From the NCBI GenBank assembly GCA_023399275.1, contig JAEWQH010000096.1, forward strand, positions 1 to 64,000: a stretch of DNA of 64,000 nucleotides. The letters run 5' to 3'. Below are positions 46,324-55,516 of this stretch, piece after piece (the first letter of the stretch is position 1; the number at the start of each line of letters is the position of its first letter). A program made the position numbers and the translations under genes. This DNA is from Bacillota bacterium (lineage in GTDB: Bacteria > Bacillota > Clostridia > Christensenellales > CAG-138). Under the pieces are notes generated by a model, which did no database searches, was not told the DNA's origin, and saw nothing but the letters and a program-made list of their open reading frames with translations.

Positions 46324-47358
46324 TTATTCGTCGTCCTGCTCGGCGCTGAGCATCTGCGAGAGGCTCATGCGCATATATTCCAGAACGGAGATCACCTTGC
46401 TGTAGTTCATCCGCGTCGGCCCGATGATGCCGAAGGAGCCGAGCGGCTCGTCCCCGATTCGATAGGTTGCGGTGACGATGCTGCAGTCCTTAAACATCTC
46501 GTCTTCGTTCTCGTTGCCGATGGTGATTGAGAACGCCAGCTTGCTTGCGCGCTTGAGCATATCGTAGAGGAGATTTCGTCCCTCTACCGCGGCAAGGAAG
46601 GTCTTCGCCTTGTTGACGTCGTTGTATTCCGGATAGTGCAGCATGTTGGTCGCGCCCGAAAGCTGCACATTCGGCGAGTCGGCCGACATCTTGCGCTCGA
46701 CGGCTTCCATAACGGAGCAGAGGAACGCGCGCCGCGCATAGAGTTCGCCGCTCATTTCGCTGGCGATCTGATCAGCGATATGATCCATCCGGCAGTCGTA
46801 AAAGCGCTCGGTCAGCAGACGCGAGATGCGCTCGAGCTCGTCGGTGCGGATATCCTCCGGCACGCGGATGACCGCATCCCGCGCAAACCCCGCAGTGGTG
46901 ACGATGACGACCAGCGCGCGGCCTTCGCGCAGCGGAACGAGCTGGATATGGCGCAGCCTGTTCGACGAAAGCATCGGCGGCATGACCATTGCCGTGTAGT
47001 TCGTAACCGCAGAGAGCGCCTGCGCCGTCTGTTTCATAATCGACTCGACCTCATCGAGCTTCGTGCCCATGTGCGCGCGGATGAGCTTGATCTCCTCATC
47101 CGAGAGCGCGGCGCGCTGCATCATGTGGTCGACATACAGCCGGTATGCCTTGTCCGAAGGAACGCGCCCGGCGGACGTGTGCGGCTGCTCCAGATAGCCC
47201 AGCTCCTCAAGGTCTGCCATCTCGTTTCGAATGGTCGCACTCGAAAGATTGAATTCTTCGTGCTTGCTGATGGCGCGAGAGCCAACCGGAGACGCAGACA
47301 TGATGTACTCGTCGATAATCGCTTTCAGAATGCCGAGCTTTCTCGCATCCAGCCCCAT
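46324..47358 (-). CDS. hrcA: Heat-inducible transcription repressor HrcA
   Basis: A 344-residue repressor that binds CIRCE and is reactivated by GroEL. The N-terminal winged helix includes RKLGILKAIIDEYIMSASPVGSRAI and LSSATIRNEMADLEELGYLEQPHTSAGRVPS; the central GAF-like and dimerisation regions follow. A perfect CIRCE element lies about 95 bases upstream of its start, so the operon is autoregulated. ATG has GGAGG 7 bases upstream. Confidence 0.97.
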   Translation of the reverse strand: MGLDARKLGILKAIIDEYIMSASPVGSRAISKHEEFNLSSATIRNEMADLEELGYLEQPHTSAGRVPSDKAYRLYVDHMMQRAALSDEEIKLIRAHMGTKLDEVESIMKQTAQALSAVTNYTAMVMPPMLSSNRLRHIQLVPLREGRALVVIVTTAGFARDAVIRVPEDIRTDELERISRLLTERFYDCRMDHIADQIASEMSGELYARRAFLCSVMEAVERKMSADSPNVQLSGATNMLHYPEYNDVNKAKTFLAAVEGRNLLYDMLKRASKLAFSITIGNENEDEMFKDCSIVTATYRIGDEPLGSFGIIGPTRMNYSKVISVLEYMRMSLSQMLSAEQDDE

Positions 47359-47451
47359 ATGCCGCCGCCTCCTTTCGATTCGATCCCGCCGGTAAAATTC
47401 GCTTTGGCAGTTTGCGCGGCGGCACGACGGCCGCCGCTAGAATCCTCGTTG

Positions 47452-47478
47452 TTAGCACTCTGTTTTATCGAGTGCTAA
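47452..47478. promoter_or_regulatory. CIRCE operator
   Basis: TTAGCACTC, 9 bases, GAGTGCTAA: a perfect match to the CIRCE consensus. It lies a few bases downstream of the predicted hrcA transcription start, so it is also in the 5' untranslated RNA. Confidence 0.97.
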
Positions 47479-47489
47479 CCCATGAGAAA

Positions 47490-47518
47490 AATTTAGCACC
47501 TACGAGGCTGGGTGTCAA
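47490..47518 (-). promoter_or_regulatory. Sigma-A promoter of hrcA-grpE-dnaK-dnaJ
   Basis: Minus strand TTGACA (47513-47518) and TAAATT (47490-47495), spacer 17, with CIRCE directly downstream. Confidence 0.85.
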
Positions 47519-47581
47519 GTAAGTGCTGTATCAAAAATGTGACATTCCAGTGAATTCCCCCACCCGAGGCAAAAACCCGCG

Positions 47582-48721
47582 CTATTCCATGAAAAAACCA
47601 AGCGCTTCGTTCTGCAGGTCGAGTCCTTTGCGGTTCAGCGCAATCAATCCGTCCGATTCGGTAGCCCAGCCCCGCGCGCGCAGACGCTCCATCGCGGCAG
47701 GAAACGCATCGGCCATATCCAACCCAAAACGCGCGCGAAACGCCGCGCGATCCACCCCGCGCGTCAGCCGCAGCCCGAGCATGACGCACTCAAACATCTC
47801 CTCCGCCGGATACAGGCAAAGGGTCTCGGACAACGGGCGCTTTCCGCGCGCGATCAGGCGATGATATTCGGAAAGCGTGTCCGCGTTGGCATAGCGCGTC
47901 CAGCGCTCCTTGCGTACCGCTGCGTGCGCGGCTACGCCGAAGCCGAGGTATTCCCCGTTTTGCCAGTAGTTCAGGTTGTGGCGGCAGGCAAAGCCGTCCT
48001 GCGCAAAATTGCTGATCTCGTAGCGCAAAAATCCCCTTGACTCGAGAAAATCGATACCTGCATCCTGCATATCCGCAACCTGGTCTTCATCCGGCAGCGT
48101 GACCTGCCCGTTCTTTGCCATACGGTAAAGCGGCGTGTGCTCCTCCAGGATGAGCGAATAGGCGGATATGTGCTGCGCACCGAGCGCGCAGACCGCTTCG
48201 AGCGAATCGAGATACTGCGCAGGCGTCTGCCCAGGCAAGCCATGCATCAGGTCGATGTTGATGTTGCCGAAGCCGGCAGCCCGCGCGGCGCCATAGGTTT
48301 CGAGAAACTGCGCAAATGTATGGATGCGGCCGATCCGCCGCAGCAGCGCGTCGTGGGTGCTCTGCAAGCCGATCGAAAGGCGATTGACGCCCGCCGCGCG
48401 ATAGTCCGCGAGCTTTCCCGCCGTCACCGTGCCGGGGTTGACCTCCATCGAGCGCTCCGCGTCCGCGCGGATACAAAAACGCACGTTCAGCGCCTCCATC
48501 AAGCGGCGCATCTGATCACCGGAAAGCAAAGAAGGCGTGCCTCCGCCGAAGAACACCGTGTCAAACGCGGCAGGGTACTCCCCTTCCTGCGCAACAAGCA
48601 CGATCTCGGCAAGCAGCGCATCCACATACGACTCCGGCACGCCGTCCTCCGCAAAGCTGACGAAGTCGCAATATGCGCATTTCCTTACGCAAAACGGGAT
48701 ATGCAGGTAGATGCCCGCCAT
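47582..48721 (-). CDS. hemW: HemW, radical SAM heme chaperone (coproporphyrinogen oxidase-like)
   Basis: A 379-residue radical SAM protein. The motif CVRKCAYC (Cys 11, 15, 18) gives CxxxCxxC; FFGGGTPSLL, EVNPGT and RLSIGLQS follow, and the HemW segment RHNLNYWQNGEYLGFG is present. It lacks the Cys at the position needed for oxygen-independent coproporphyrinogen oxidase HemN, and the lepA-hemW-hrcA order is that of HemW, which hands heme to target proteins. Start is 2 bases after the lepA stop. Confidence 0.92.
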   Translation of the reverse strand: MAGIYLHIPFCVRKCAYCDFVSFAEDGVPESYVDALLAEIVLVAQEGEYPAAFDTVFFGGGTPSLLSGDQMRRLMEALNVRFCIRADAERSMEVNPGTVTAGKLADYRAAGVNRLSIGLQSTHDALLRRIGRIHTFAQFLETYGAARAAGFGNINIDLMHGLPGQTPAQYLDSLEAVCALGAQHISAYSLILEEHTPLYRMAKNGQVTLPDEDQVADMQDAGIDFLESRGFLRYEISNFAQDGFACRHNLNYWQNGEYLGFGVAAHAAVRKERWTRYANADTLSEYHRLIARGKRPLSETLCLYPAEEMFECVMLGLRLTRGVDRAAFRARFGLDMADAFPAAMERLRARGWATESDGLIALNRKGLDLQNEALGFFME

Positions 48722-48723
48722 AT

Positions 48724-50526
48724 TCAGTTGATGCGAAGCACGCTCATAAACGCGTCGCTCGGCAGCGAAACGGTGCCGACCTGACGCATGCGCTTCTTGC
48801 CCTCCTTCTGTTTCTCGAGCAGCTTCTTCTTGCGCGTGATATCGCCGCCGTAGCACTTGGCCAGCACGTCTTTACGCACGGCACGGACGGTTTCGCGCGC
48901 GATGATCTTGCCGCCGATAGCGGCCTGAACCGGGATCTCAAACTGCTGGCGCGGGATGACCTCGCAGAGCTTCTCCGCCACGGCGCGGCCCTTGGCATAG
49001 GCGCGGTCGCGGTGGACGATGGTGCTCAGTGCGTCGCAGACATCCCCGTTGAGCAGAAAGTCGAGCTTGACCAGATCGCTCTTCTCGTAGCCCTTGAGCT
49101 CATAGTCGAAGGAGGCGTATCCCCTGCTGCGGCTCTTGAGCTGGTCGAAGAAGTCATAGATGATCTCGTTGAGCGGGAGCTCGTAGTGCAGCCGCACGCG
49201 CGAACCTTCGATGTAGTTCATGTCGATGAATACGCCTCGGCGCTCCTGGCAGATCTCCATGATGGAGCCGACATACTCCGACGGCGTCATGATATACGCG
49301 TTGACAACCGGCTCCTCCATCTGCTCGATCTCCGTCACAGGCGGCAGGTTGGAGGGGTTATCGATCAGCTCCACCTCACCGGAGGTGCGCTTGATGCGGT
49401 AGATGACGCTTGGCGCGGTAGTCACCAGATCGAGGTCAAACTCGCGCTCGAGCCGCTCCTGAACGATCTCCATATGCAGCAGGCCGAGAAAGCCGCAGCG
49501 GAAGCCGTAGCCAAGCGCATTGCTCGTCTCCTGCTCGTAGGAGAGCGAGGCGTCGTTGAGCTGGAGCTTGTCGAGCGCATCCCGCAGGTCGCCGTATTGC
49601 GCGCCATCCGCCGGGTAGATGCCGCAAAAAACCATGGGGTTGGCCTGCTTGTAACCCGGCAGCGGTTTGCCCGCAGGGCGCTCGGCCGAGGTGATCGTAT
49701 CGCCGACCTTCGTCTCGGCAACGCTCTTGATCGACGCCGCGATATAGCCGACCTCGCCCGCGGTGAGCTCGTCCACCGGCATCTGCGCAGGCGTGAACAC
49801 GCCGACCTCCGTTACCTCAAACTCATGCCCCGTCGCCATGGAGCGGATGCGCATCCCTTCCTTTACCGTGCCGTCGAACACGCGCACATAGGAGAGCGCG
49901 CCCTTGTAGTTGTCGTAATAGCAGTCGAACACCAGCGCGGCGAGCGGCGCGTCCGGGTCGCCCTTGGGCGGCGGCACGGCCCCCACGACAGCGGCAAGCA
50001 CCTCGTCTACATGCAAGCCGTTTTTGGCGGAGATCTTCGGGGCGGACTGCGCCTCGATGCCGATGACATCCTCGATCTCCTGCGCGGTTCGCTCGGGATC
50101 CGCGCTCGGCAGGTCGATTTTGTTGATGACCGGAACGACCTCGAGCCCGTTATCCACGGCGAGATAGACGTTTGCCAGCGTCTGCGCCTCGATGCCCTGC
50201 GTCGCGTCAACGACGAGCACGGCCCCTTCGCAGGCCGCCAGCGCGCGGCTGACCTCATAGTTGAAGTCCACATGCCCCGGTGTGTCGATGAGGTTAAACA
50301 TATAGCGCTTGCCATCCGCATGCGTATAGAACATGCGCACCGCGGAGGACTTGATCGTGATGCCGCGCTCGCGCTCGATCTCCATTGAATCGAGCAGCTG
50401 CTCGGACATATCCCGCGCGGCGACGGTGTCCGTCAACTCCATCATGCGGTCGGCCAGCGTCGATTTTCCGTGATCGATGTGCGCTATAATAGAGAAATTT
50501 CGAATGAGTTCATTGGGGTATGCCAT
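48724..50526 (-). CDS. lepA: Elongation factor 4 (LepA)
   Basis: A 600-residue translational GTPase. P loop [14 protein letters not shown], switch [31 protein letters not shown], and the LepA-specific C-terminal domain ending [19 protein letters not shown]. It back-translocates or rescues stalled ribosomes. ATG 50526 has GGGAGG 7 bases upstream. Confidence 0.97.
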   Translation of the reverse strand: MAYPNELIRNFSIIAHIDHGKSTLADRMMELTDTVAARDMSEQLLDSMEIERERGITIKSSAVRMFYTHADGKRYMFNLIDTPGHVDFNYEVSRALAACEGAVLVVDATQGIEAQTLANVYLAVDNGLEVVPVINKIDLPSADPERTAQEIEDVIGIEAQSAPKISAKNGLHVDEVLAAVVGAVPPPKGDPDAPLAALVFDCYYDNYKGALSYVRVFDGTVKEGMRIRSMATGHEFEVTEVGVFTPAQMPVDELTAGEVGYIAASIKSVAETKVGDTITSAERPAGKPLPGYKQANPMVFCGIYPADGAQYGDLRDALDKLQLNDASLSYEQETSNALGYGFRCGFLGLLHMEIVQERLEREFDLDLVTTAPSVIYRIKRTSGEVELIDNPSNLPPVTEIEQMEEPVVNAYIMTPSEYVGSIMEICQERRGVFIDMNYIEGSRVRLHYELPLNEIIYDFFDQLKSRSRGYASFDYELKGYEKSDLVKLDFLLNGDVCDALSTIVHRDRAYAKGRAVAEKLCEVIPRQQFEIPVQAAIGGKIIARETVRAVRKDVLAKCYGGDITRKKKLLEKQKEGKKRMRQVGTVSLPSDAFMSVLRIN

Positions 50527-50553
50527 ATGCTTCCCTCCCATATTTCGGGTTTC

Positions 50554-50582
50554 ATCATACTGTATCTCGGGGCGGAATGCAA
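50554..50582 (-). promoter_or_regulatory. Sigma-A-type promoter of lepA-hemW
   Basis: Minus strand TTGCAT (50577-50582) and TATGAT (50554-50559), spacer 17. Confidence 0.75.
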
Positions 50583-50619
50583 GAACGATCCGCCCGCCGC
50601 CGCCCTGAGCCGCAAGCGC

Positions 50620-50646
50620 GAAAACGGCGGCGCAGAAGCGCCGCCG
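50620..50646 (-). terminator. Intrinsic terminator after the second NlpC/P60 gene
   Basis: Minus strand 9-bp stem CGGCGGCGC / GCGCCGCCG with a 4-base loop followed by TTTT. Confidence 0.8.
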
Positions 50647-50663
50647 CGTGCGTGCTTTTCATG

Positions 50664-52193
50664 CTACTCGATCGGGCGCCTGGCCACGACGAAGTTCCTG
50701 CGCCAGTAGCTGCTCTTTGCGCTCCTGCGAACGACCTTGCCGTTTGCCGAGGACGCGTCTATCATCTCTCCGCCGCCGATGTAGATGCCTACGTGGCCGA
50801 CGCTGCTGCTGTCGTCCGACTTGAAGAAGATCAGGTCGCCGCGCTTCACATCGTCGAGATCGGAGATCTTCGTCCAGCTGCTGGTCTTGCTCAGGCCCGC
50901 GGCATTTAACCTGCGGGTATAGACGTTGACCTGGCGCAGGCAGTAGTAGACCAGTCCCGAGCAGTCGAAGGAATCCGGCCCGCTCTTGCCGAGGATATAG
51001 GTATCGCCAAGCTGTTTCTTCGCGATGGAGATGAGCTTGTCGATGCGCCCCTCCGCAGAGGATTCCTTAGCGATCTTTGCCTCGCGTTTCTTCTCAGCTA
51101 TGATCTCCTGTTCCTTGGTGTAGGAGACGCGCGCATCGGGCGAGTTGACCGCCTCCAGCGTCTTTTCGCCTGCCTTGCCATCCTTGGTCAGATAGTTTCG
51201 GTTTTGAAATTTCTTGACCGCTTCCACGGTATCGGTGCCGTAGTAGCCGGTGATCTGGTTCTTTTCAAGATAACCCAGCTCGACCAGCTGCTCTTGAAAC
51301 GCTTCGATATCGTCCCCCTCCGCGCCCTCATACATGACGTACGGCTTGGCATCCTCGGAGTAGATCAGTACGATGGTCTCGTTTCCGCAGATGCCGTCTT
51401 CCTGCAGCTCGTGCTGGCGCTGAAAAAGCTTGACGGCTTCCTTGGTCGCGTTGCCAAAGTAGCTGGTCGGCTCGTCGATGCCGAGATAGCCGAGCTCCAT
51501 CAGCCGCTTTTGCAGCGCCATAACATCCTCGCCTTCCGCGCCTTTCTCAATGCGCACCTCCGGCGTCGGGCTGGGGGTAGGCTCCGGCGTAGCGGTCGCC
51601 TCCACCGTGGGCGACGGGGCCGGGGTCGAGAGCATCAGATCCGCAGCCAGCGCCTCCGCGCGCTTATGACGCGAGCCGGAAACGGCGAGGATCACGATCA
51701 CGCATACGAGCACAAACCCGCCCGCACTTCCGAGGAAGATGCGCACCGGCTTCCCCAGCGCGGAGATCGCGCCCACGGCGCCCCGCACCCAGGCGGACGC
51801 CGATTTGCCAAAGAGATAGACCGCGCGAAGACCGCGCTTGAGCCCGTATACGATCGTTTGCCAGAACGTTTTTTTTCGTCTCTTTTTCTTGCCGGAAGAG
51901 GGCGGCCTCCCGCCGGATCCGCCCTTTGGCGGGAGCGCGGACGAACCGCCGCCTGCCCTATGGCCTGTGCTGTCGCGCTGCGCGCGCGCAGCCGGCTGCG
52001 AAGGCACGGCAGAGCGGTACCCGCCCGTTTGTTGCGCGCCGTAAGAGGCGGTCTGCCGGGGCGAATACATGTCGGAAGAATATGCACCGGCCTTGGCAGG
52101 CCGCATGCTTCCGGATGCGGAAGCGCCGCCGTAAAGCCGCGGATCCGCCGTATTCTTTCTATTTTGGAACGAACCGTAGTCGTTTGCGTTCAT
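50664..52193 (-). CDS. Bitopic NlpC/P60 cell-wall endopeptidase with two peptidoglycan-binding domains
   Basis: A 509-residue paralogue of the 5343-6650 protein. It has a long cytoplasmic N-terminus (about 150 residues, Ser/Gly/Ala/Tyr/Pro-rich, then the basic KKKRRKK), one membrane helix (FLGSAGGFVLVCVIVILAV, about 155-173), a Pro/Thr linker, two PG_binding_1 repeats (MALQKRLMELGYLG..., AFQEQLVELGYLE...), a charged coiled segment and a C-terminal NlpC/P60 domain with SFDCSGLVYYCLRQ (Cys) and GHVGIYIGGGEMID (His). The large disordered cytoplasmic tail is unusual and could receive regulation. The start ATG overlaps a promoter/inverted repeat region. Confidence 0.88.
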   Translation of the reverse strand: MNANDYGSFQNRKNTADPRLYGGASASGSMRPAKAGAYSSDMYSPRQTASYGAQQTGGYRSAVPSQPAARAQRDSTGHRAGGGSSALPPKGGSGGRPPSSGKKKRRKKTFWQTIVYGLKRGLRAVYLFGKSASAWVRGAVGAISALGKPVRIFLGSAGGFVLVCVIVILAVSGSRHKRAEALAADLMLSTPAPSPTVEATATPEPTPSPTPEVRIEKGAEGEDVMALQKRLMELGYLGIDEPTSYFGNATKEAVKLFQRQHELQEDGICGNETIVLIYSEDAKPYVMYEGAEGDDIEAFQEQLVELGYLEKNQITGYYGTDTVEAVKKFQNRNYLTKDGKAGEKTLEAVNSPDARVSYTKEQEIIAEKKREAKIAKESSAEGRIDKLISIAKKQLGDTYILGKSGPDSFDCSGLVYYCLRQVNVYTRRLNAAGLSKTSSWTKISDLDDVKRGDLIFFKSDDSSSVGHVGIYIGGGEMIDASSANGKVVRRSAKSSYWRRNFVVARRPIE

Positions 52194-52200
52194 AGCGTTC

Positions 52201-52222
52201 TCCTAAGAAAAAATTCTAAGGA
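52201..52222. promoter_or_regulatory. Inverted repeat over the -10 and ribosome site of the second NlpC/P60 gene
   Basis: TCCTAAGAA and TTCTAAGGA arms, 8 of 9 positions symmetric, spaced by 4 A residues. It covers the -10 (52213-52218) and reaches the AGGAG ribosome site, so binding of a regulator here would block initiation. Confidence 0.45.
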
Positions 52223-52241
52223 AAATGCAAGACATTTGCAA
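52213..52241 (-). promoter_or_regulatory. Promoter of the second NlpC/P60 gene
   Basis: Minus strand TTGCAA (52236-52241) and TAGAAT (52213-52218), spacer 17; predicted leader only about 12-15 bases. Confidence 0.65.
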
Positions 52242-52364
52242 TAGGTATCTAAATATTGTAATACAATGTTCAATATTTGCGCCTTACACACAACATCTGG
52301 TTGCAAAAGGGCACCGGTTCTACACGTACCTCGCGCAAATATGAACACAGCTTGTCAAGCAGCA

Positions 52365-52401
52365 GAAAAGCGCGCAGAGAGGAGGCTCCTCCACTGCGCG
52401 C
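52365..52401 (-). terminator. Intrinsic terminator after the ECF S-component gene
   Basis: Minus strand GCGCGCAG...CTGCGCGC with an inner GAGGA/TCCTC stem, followed by TTTTC. Confidence 0.85.
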
Positions 52402-52419
52402 CGGCTGATGATTCCCTGT

Positions 52420-53232
52420 TTAGCGATCGCCCGTCTTGCCGCTGGCTTCCACGGCCGCCTGCATGATCTCTTTTGCCGTCGTATCCCCGTTTTCCACACG
52501 GACAAACGGTTTGTCCTTCGGCAGAAAACGCTCACGCTGCGCGGCGTCAAGCCGCTCAAACGCGCCGGCGTCATCCACGGCGACGATGCGTGCCATGATC
52601 CCCTGAACGGAGAGCATATCCCCCGCCTTACAGATCAGCTCCGCCTTGTCGCGCCCTGCGAGCAGCACGACCTCCGGCCCGTTCTTCGGCTCGCGCAAAA
52701 TCTCGGCGCAGTCGGACATCGCCGCGCTTTGCCGCGCAAACAGCTTCGTCTTGAGGAGCATGACGCCGAGAAGCGTCGCAACCACCGCGCCAGTCATGCA
52801 CTGCAGCGTGTTAAACAGAATGTTCGGGATCGCGCTTGCTGCGCCGTAGAGCAGCGTTTCGTAGAGAAAGTATCCCGCGGGCACGGCCAGCGCAGCCAGA
52901 TAGAGCGCGGCATAGCGGATCCTCTTTTGCGTCCTGACAAAGAGCACCCCGGCAATCAGCGCCACCGCGCCTTTGATGAGAAACGTTGCGGGCGCGTAAA
53001 CGGAGTAGCCAAGCAGCACGTCGGAGAGTGCGGACGCCGCGCCTGCGCAGAGCGCGCCCCAACCGCCACCGAGCAGCATGCCCGCCAGCAAAACGCCCAC
53101 GTCGCCGAGATTGATATAGCCGAGCCCCCCGGGCATGGGGATGGAGACCAGCGTCGTAAGCAGCACAATCGCGGCCGCGAGCACGCCGGCGGTCGTCAAG
53201 CGCCGGATGGAGAGCGTCTGTTTGGTTTGCAT
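52420..53232 (-). CDS. ECF transporter S component with C-terminal soluble extension
   Basis: A 270-residue protein. Residues 1 to about 180 are a five- to six-helix substrate-binding S component; GYINLGDVGVLLAGMLLGG and SALSDVLLGYSVYAPATFLIKG are characteristic of the ECF S-component group related to ribofla_trS. The vitamin is unknown. The last 85 residues (after LLKTKLFARQ) are soluble and charged, ending ...KEIMQAAVEASGKTGDR, which S components normally lack and which I cannot assign. No EcfA or EcfT gene is adjacent, so it would share a general energising module. ATG 53232 has AGGAGG 10 bases upstream. Confidence 0.8.
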   Translation of the reverse strand: MQTKQTLSIRRLTTAGVLAAAIVLLTTLVSIPMPGGLGYINLGDVGVLLAGMLLGGGWGALCAGAASALSDVLLGYSVYAPATFLIKGAVALIAGVLFVRTQKRIRYAALYLAALAVPAGYFLYETLLYGAASAIPNILFNTLQCMTGAVVATLLGVMLLKTKLFARQSAAMSDCAEILREPKNGPEVVLLAGRDKAELICKAGDMLSVQGIMARIVAVDDAGAFERLDAAQRERFLPKDKPFVRVENGDTTAKEIMQAAVEASGKTGDR

Positions 53233-53291
53233 GGTACCGTATCCTCCTGGTCTGGCCGGCGGCATCATCCTGCGCCGGAAAAGTTTACTAC

Positions 53292-53320
53292 ATTATATCC
53301 ACTTATGCGCCAAATGAGAA
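53292..53320 (-). promoter_or_regulatory. Possible promoter of the ECF S-component gene
   Basis: Minus strand TTCTCA (53315-53320), spacer 17, TATAAT (53292-53297). A CCGGC/GCCGG hairpin lies in the leader close to the ribosome site; no TPP, FMN or other known riboswitch core was seen. Confidence 0.5.
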
Positions 53321-53389
53321 TCCAATTTTCGCGCTGTTTTTCCGGCGTTTCATCAAAATAATGACTCTCCCGCGCATTTTTCACCTGCG

Positions 53390-54328
53390 CTATCCCTTTT
53401 GAGCCGGAAGCGCTTCAGCGTTGGCATCCTGCCGGGTCCGCTTCGCCTTTGCGCCGCGCACGCTGAGCATGACGCCAAAGATGACGATCGCCCCGCCGAT
53501 GAATTTGCGCGCCGTCACCTCTTCGCCCAACAGTGCCCAGGAGAAGAATACGCCGAAGATCGGCACGAGGTTGAGCATGGAAGTCACCGTGCTCGCCGCC
53601 ATGGTCTTGAGCCCACGATTGTAGAGCAAGTATGCGAGCACCGAGCAAAACACGCCGAGAAACAGCATCATGGCAAACGAAAGCGACGTCGGCTGCCGCC
53701 ACTCGCCCCGCTCAAACAGCGCAAGCGGCAGCAGAAACACCGTGCCGAACAACGTGGAGTAAAACAGCAGCGTAATCGGCGGATATCGGTTGACGACCTT
53801 CTTCGTCATAAAATTGTAGACCGCCCAGACGACGCCGGCAATCACCAGCAGCAGGATGCCGAGCAGTTCCCCATCCTGCCGCGCGTCTGGTTTTTCATAG
53901 GATAGGATAACCACGCCGCCGATGGCGATGAGGATCGCAACGATCTTGAGCGCGCTGAGCCTCGTTTGATAGATGGCGCTCTCGAGCAGAAGCGTGATAA
54001 TCGGGTAGGATGCGATGATCAGCGTCGCGCTGGAGGCGGACGTCCACTGCATGGCGATGTTCTGCAGAACGGAATAGAGCGTGATTCCCGTCAGCCCGCA
54101 CACGGCGAGCGTAAAAATATCCTTCTTCTCCAACCGGACGCGGTTCTTCGGCAGCAGCGTCAGCGCCCCCAGAATCAGCGTCGCCACCACGAAGCGCGTT
54201 GCGGCAAGCGTAATCGGCGCATACGTCGCATACGCATACTTGATGGCGACAAACGACGAGCTCCAGATGATGAGCCCGCCCAGCACGGAGATGATGTTGC
54301 GCAGATTGGATCGATTCGACTCTGACAC
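53390..54328 (-). CDS. EamA-family (drug/metabolite) transporter
   Basis: A 312-residue membrane protein with ten helices arranged as two EamA repeats. LGGLIIWSSSFVAIKYAYATYAP starts the first and LLLVIAGVVWAVYNFMTKK the second; the conserved LGVFCSVLAYLLYNRGLK and FGVFFSWALLGE blocks are in the second. It is a secondary transporter, substrate unknown. GTG 54328 with GGGG 9 bases upstream is the proposed start; an upstream GTG at 54364 is an alternative. Confidence 0.88.
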   Translation of the reverse strand: MSESNRSNLRNIISVLGGLIIWSSSFVAIKYAYATYAPITLAATRFVVATLILGALTLLPKNRVRLEKKDIFTLAVCGLTGITLYSVLQNIAMQWTSASSATLIIASYPIITLLLESAIYQTRLSALKIVAILIAIGGVVILSYEKPDARQDGELLGILLLVIAGVVWAVYNFMTKKVVNRYPPITLLFYSTLFGTVFLLPLALFERGEWRQPTSLSFAMMLFLGVFCSVLAYLLYNRGLKTMAASTVTSMLNLVPIFGVFFSWALLGEEVTARKFIGGAIVIFGVMLSVRGAKAKRTRQDANAEALPAQKG

Positions 54329-54392
54329 GGCTTGTTTCCCCTTGCGGTGAATTCTCGAAACCACAGCCGCATAGGCCGGCTACAGTTAGATT

Positions 54393-54421
54393 ACCTTATT
54401 CTTTTTTGCACGAAATGTCAA
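54393..54421 (-). promoter_or_regulatory. Sigma-A-type promoter of the EamA gene
   Basis: Minus strand TTGACA (54416-54421) and TAAGGT (54393-54398), spacer 17. Confidence 0.55.
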
Positions 54422-54464
54422 GGAATCATATATGATATATGCGCTCTGCCCGACCTTTACGCGC

Positions 54465-54492
54465 AAAAACATCCCCCGTTTCCGGGGGATGT
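54465..54492 (-). terminator. Intrinsic terminator after the GGGtGRT gene
   Basis: Minus strand CATCCCCC and GGGGGATG arms with a 6-base loop followed by TTTTTG. Confidence 0.9.
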
Positions 54493-54510
54493 CCGGCAGT
54501 GAATCCCGCT

Positions 54511-55506
54511 TTATTTTGCCTGCGCGATGGCCACCGCGACGGCTACCGTTGCGCCGACCATCGGGTTGTTGCCCATACCGATGAGCCCCATCATCTCGAC
54601 GTGCGCCGGAACGGACGAAGAGCCGGCAAACTGTGCGTCGGAGTGCATGCGGCCCATGGTGTCGGTCATGCCATAGGAGGCGGGACCTGCGGCCATGTTG
54701 TCCGGGTGCAGGGTGCGGCCCGTGCCGCCGCCGCTCGCCACGGAGAAGTACTTCTTGCCGTGTTCGTTGCACCATTTTTTATAGGTGCCTGCAACCGGGT
54801 GCTGGAAGCGCGTCGGGTTCGTGGAGTTTCCGGTGATGGAGACGTCCACATTCTCATGGCGCATAATGGCAACGCCTTCGTTTACATCATCCGCGCCGTA
54901 GCAGCGAACCTTTGCGCGGTCTCCGTCGGAGAACGCCTTGGTGTCGGTAACGTTCAGCTTGCCGGTGTAGTAATCATACTCCGTCTCGAGGTAGGTAAAC
55001 CCGTTGATGCGGGAGATGATATACGCCGCGTCCTTCCCCAGACCGTTTAGGATGACCTGAAGCGGCTTGGTGCGAACCTTGTTGGCGGTCTTTGCGATGC
55101 CGATCGCGCCTTCCGCGGCGGCAAAGCTCTCGTGCCCGGCAAGGAAGCAGAAGCAGTTGGTCTCTTCGCGCAGCAGCATGGCAGCAAGGTTGCCGTGGCC
55201 CAGGCCCACTTCGCGCTGATCCGCAACCGACCCGGGGATGCAAAATGCCTGCAGTCCGAGGCCGATGGCCTCCGCCGCCTTATCTGCCGAGGTCGCCCCG
55301 GTCTTGATGGCGATCGCCGCGCCGACAGCGTAAGCCCAGCAGGCGTTATCAAACGCGATGGGCTGAATGCCGCGGACGATGGAAAATACGTCGATCCCCT
55401 TTGCATCGCAGATGGCTTTCGCCTCTTCAATGCCGCCGATGCCGTATGTCTTGAGCTCTGCGTTGATCTTATCGATTCTTCTCTCGTAACCTTCAAAAAT
55501 AGCCAT
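54511..55506 (-). CDS. GGGtGRT protein (uncharacterised conserved family)
   Basis: A 331-residue cytosolic protein named for its motif, here VASGGGTGRTLHPDNMAAGPASYG. Other notable stretches are the N-terminal YERRIDKINAELKTYGIGGIEEAK, ACWAYAVGAAIAIKTGATSADKAAEAIG, LGHGNLAAMLLREETNCFCFLAGHESFAAAEGAIGIA and the C-terminal VPAHVEMMGLIGMGNNPMVGA. Conserved Cys residues, including the NCFC pair, could hold a metal. The function is unknown. It starts 10 bases after the NifU-like gene, a pairing known in Clostridia and other anaerobes, which suggests a joint role in Fe-S or sulfur chemistry. Confidence 0.9.
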   Translation of the reverse strand: MAIFEGYERRIDKINAELKTYGIGGIEEAKAICDAKGIDVFSIVRGIQPIAFDNACWAYAVGAAIAIKTGATSADKAAEAIGLGLQAFCIPGSVADQREVGLGHGNLAAMLLREETNCFCFLAGHESFAAAEGAIGIAKTANKVRTKPLQVILNGLGKDAAYIISRINGFTYLETEYDYYTGKLNVTDTKAFSDGDRAKVRCYGADDVNEGVAIMRHENVDVSITGNSTNPTRFQHPVAGTYKKWCNEHGKKYFSVASGGGTGRTLHPDNMAAGPASYGMTDTMGRMHSDAQFAGSSSVPAHVEMMGLIGMGNNPMVGATVAVAVAIAQAK

Positions 55507-55516
55507 AGCTGCCTCC

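Noticed and set aside
47525..47581. Second CIRCE or a terminator between hemW and hrcA
   Set aside because: Only the one CIRCE at 47452-47478 is present, and no stem with T run was found after hemW, so readthrough into the hrcA operon is possible.
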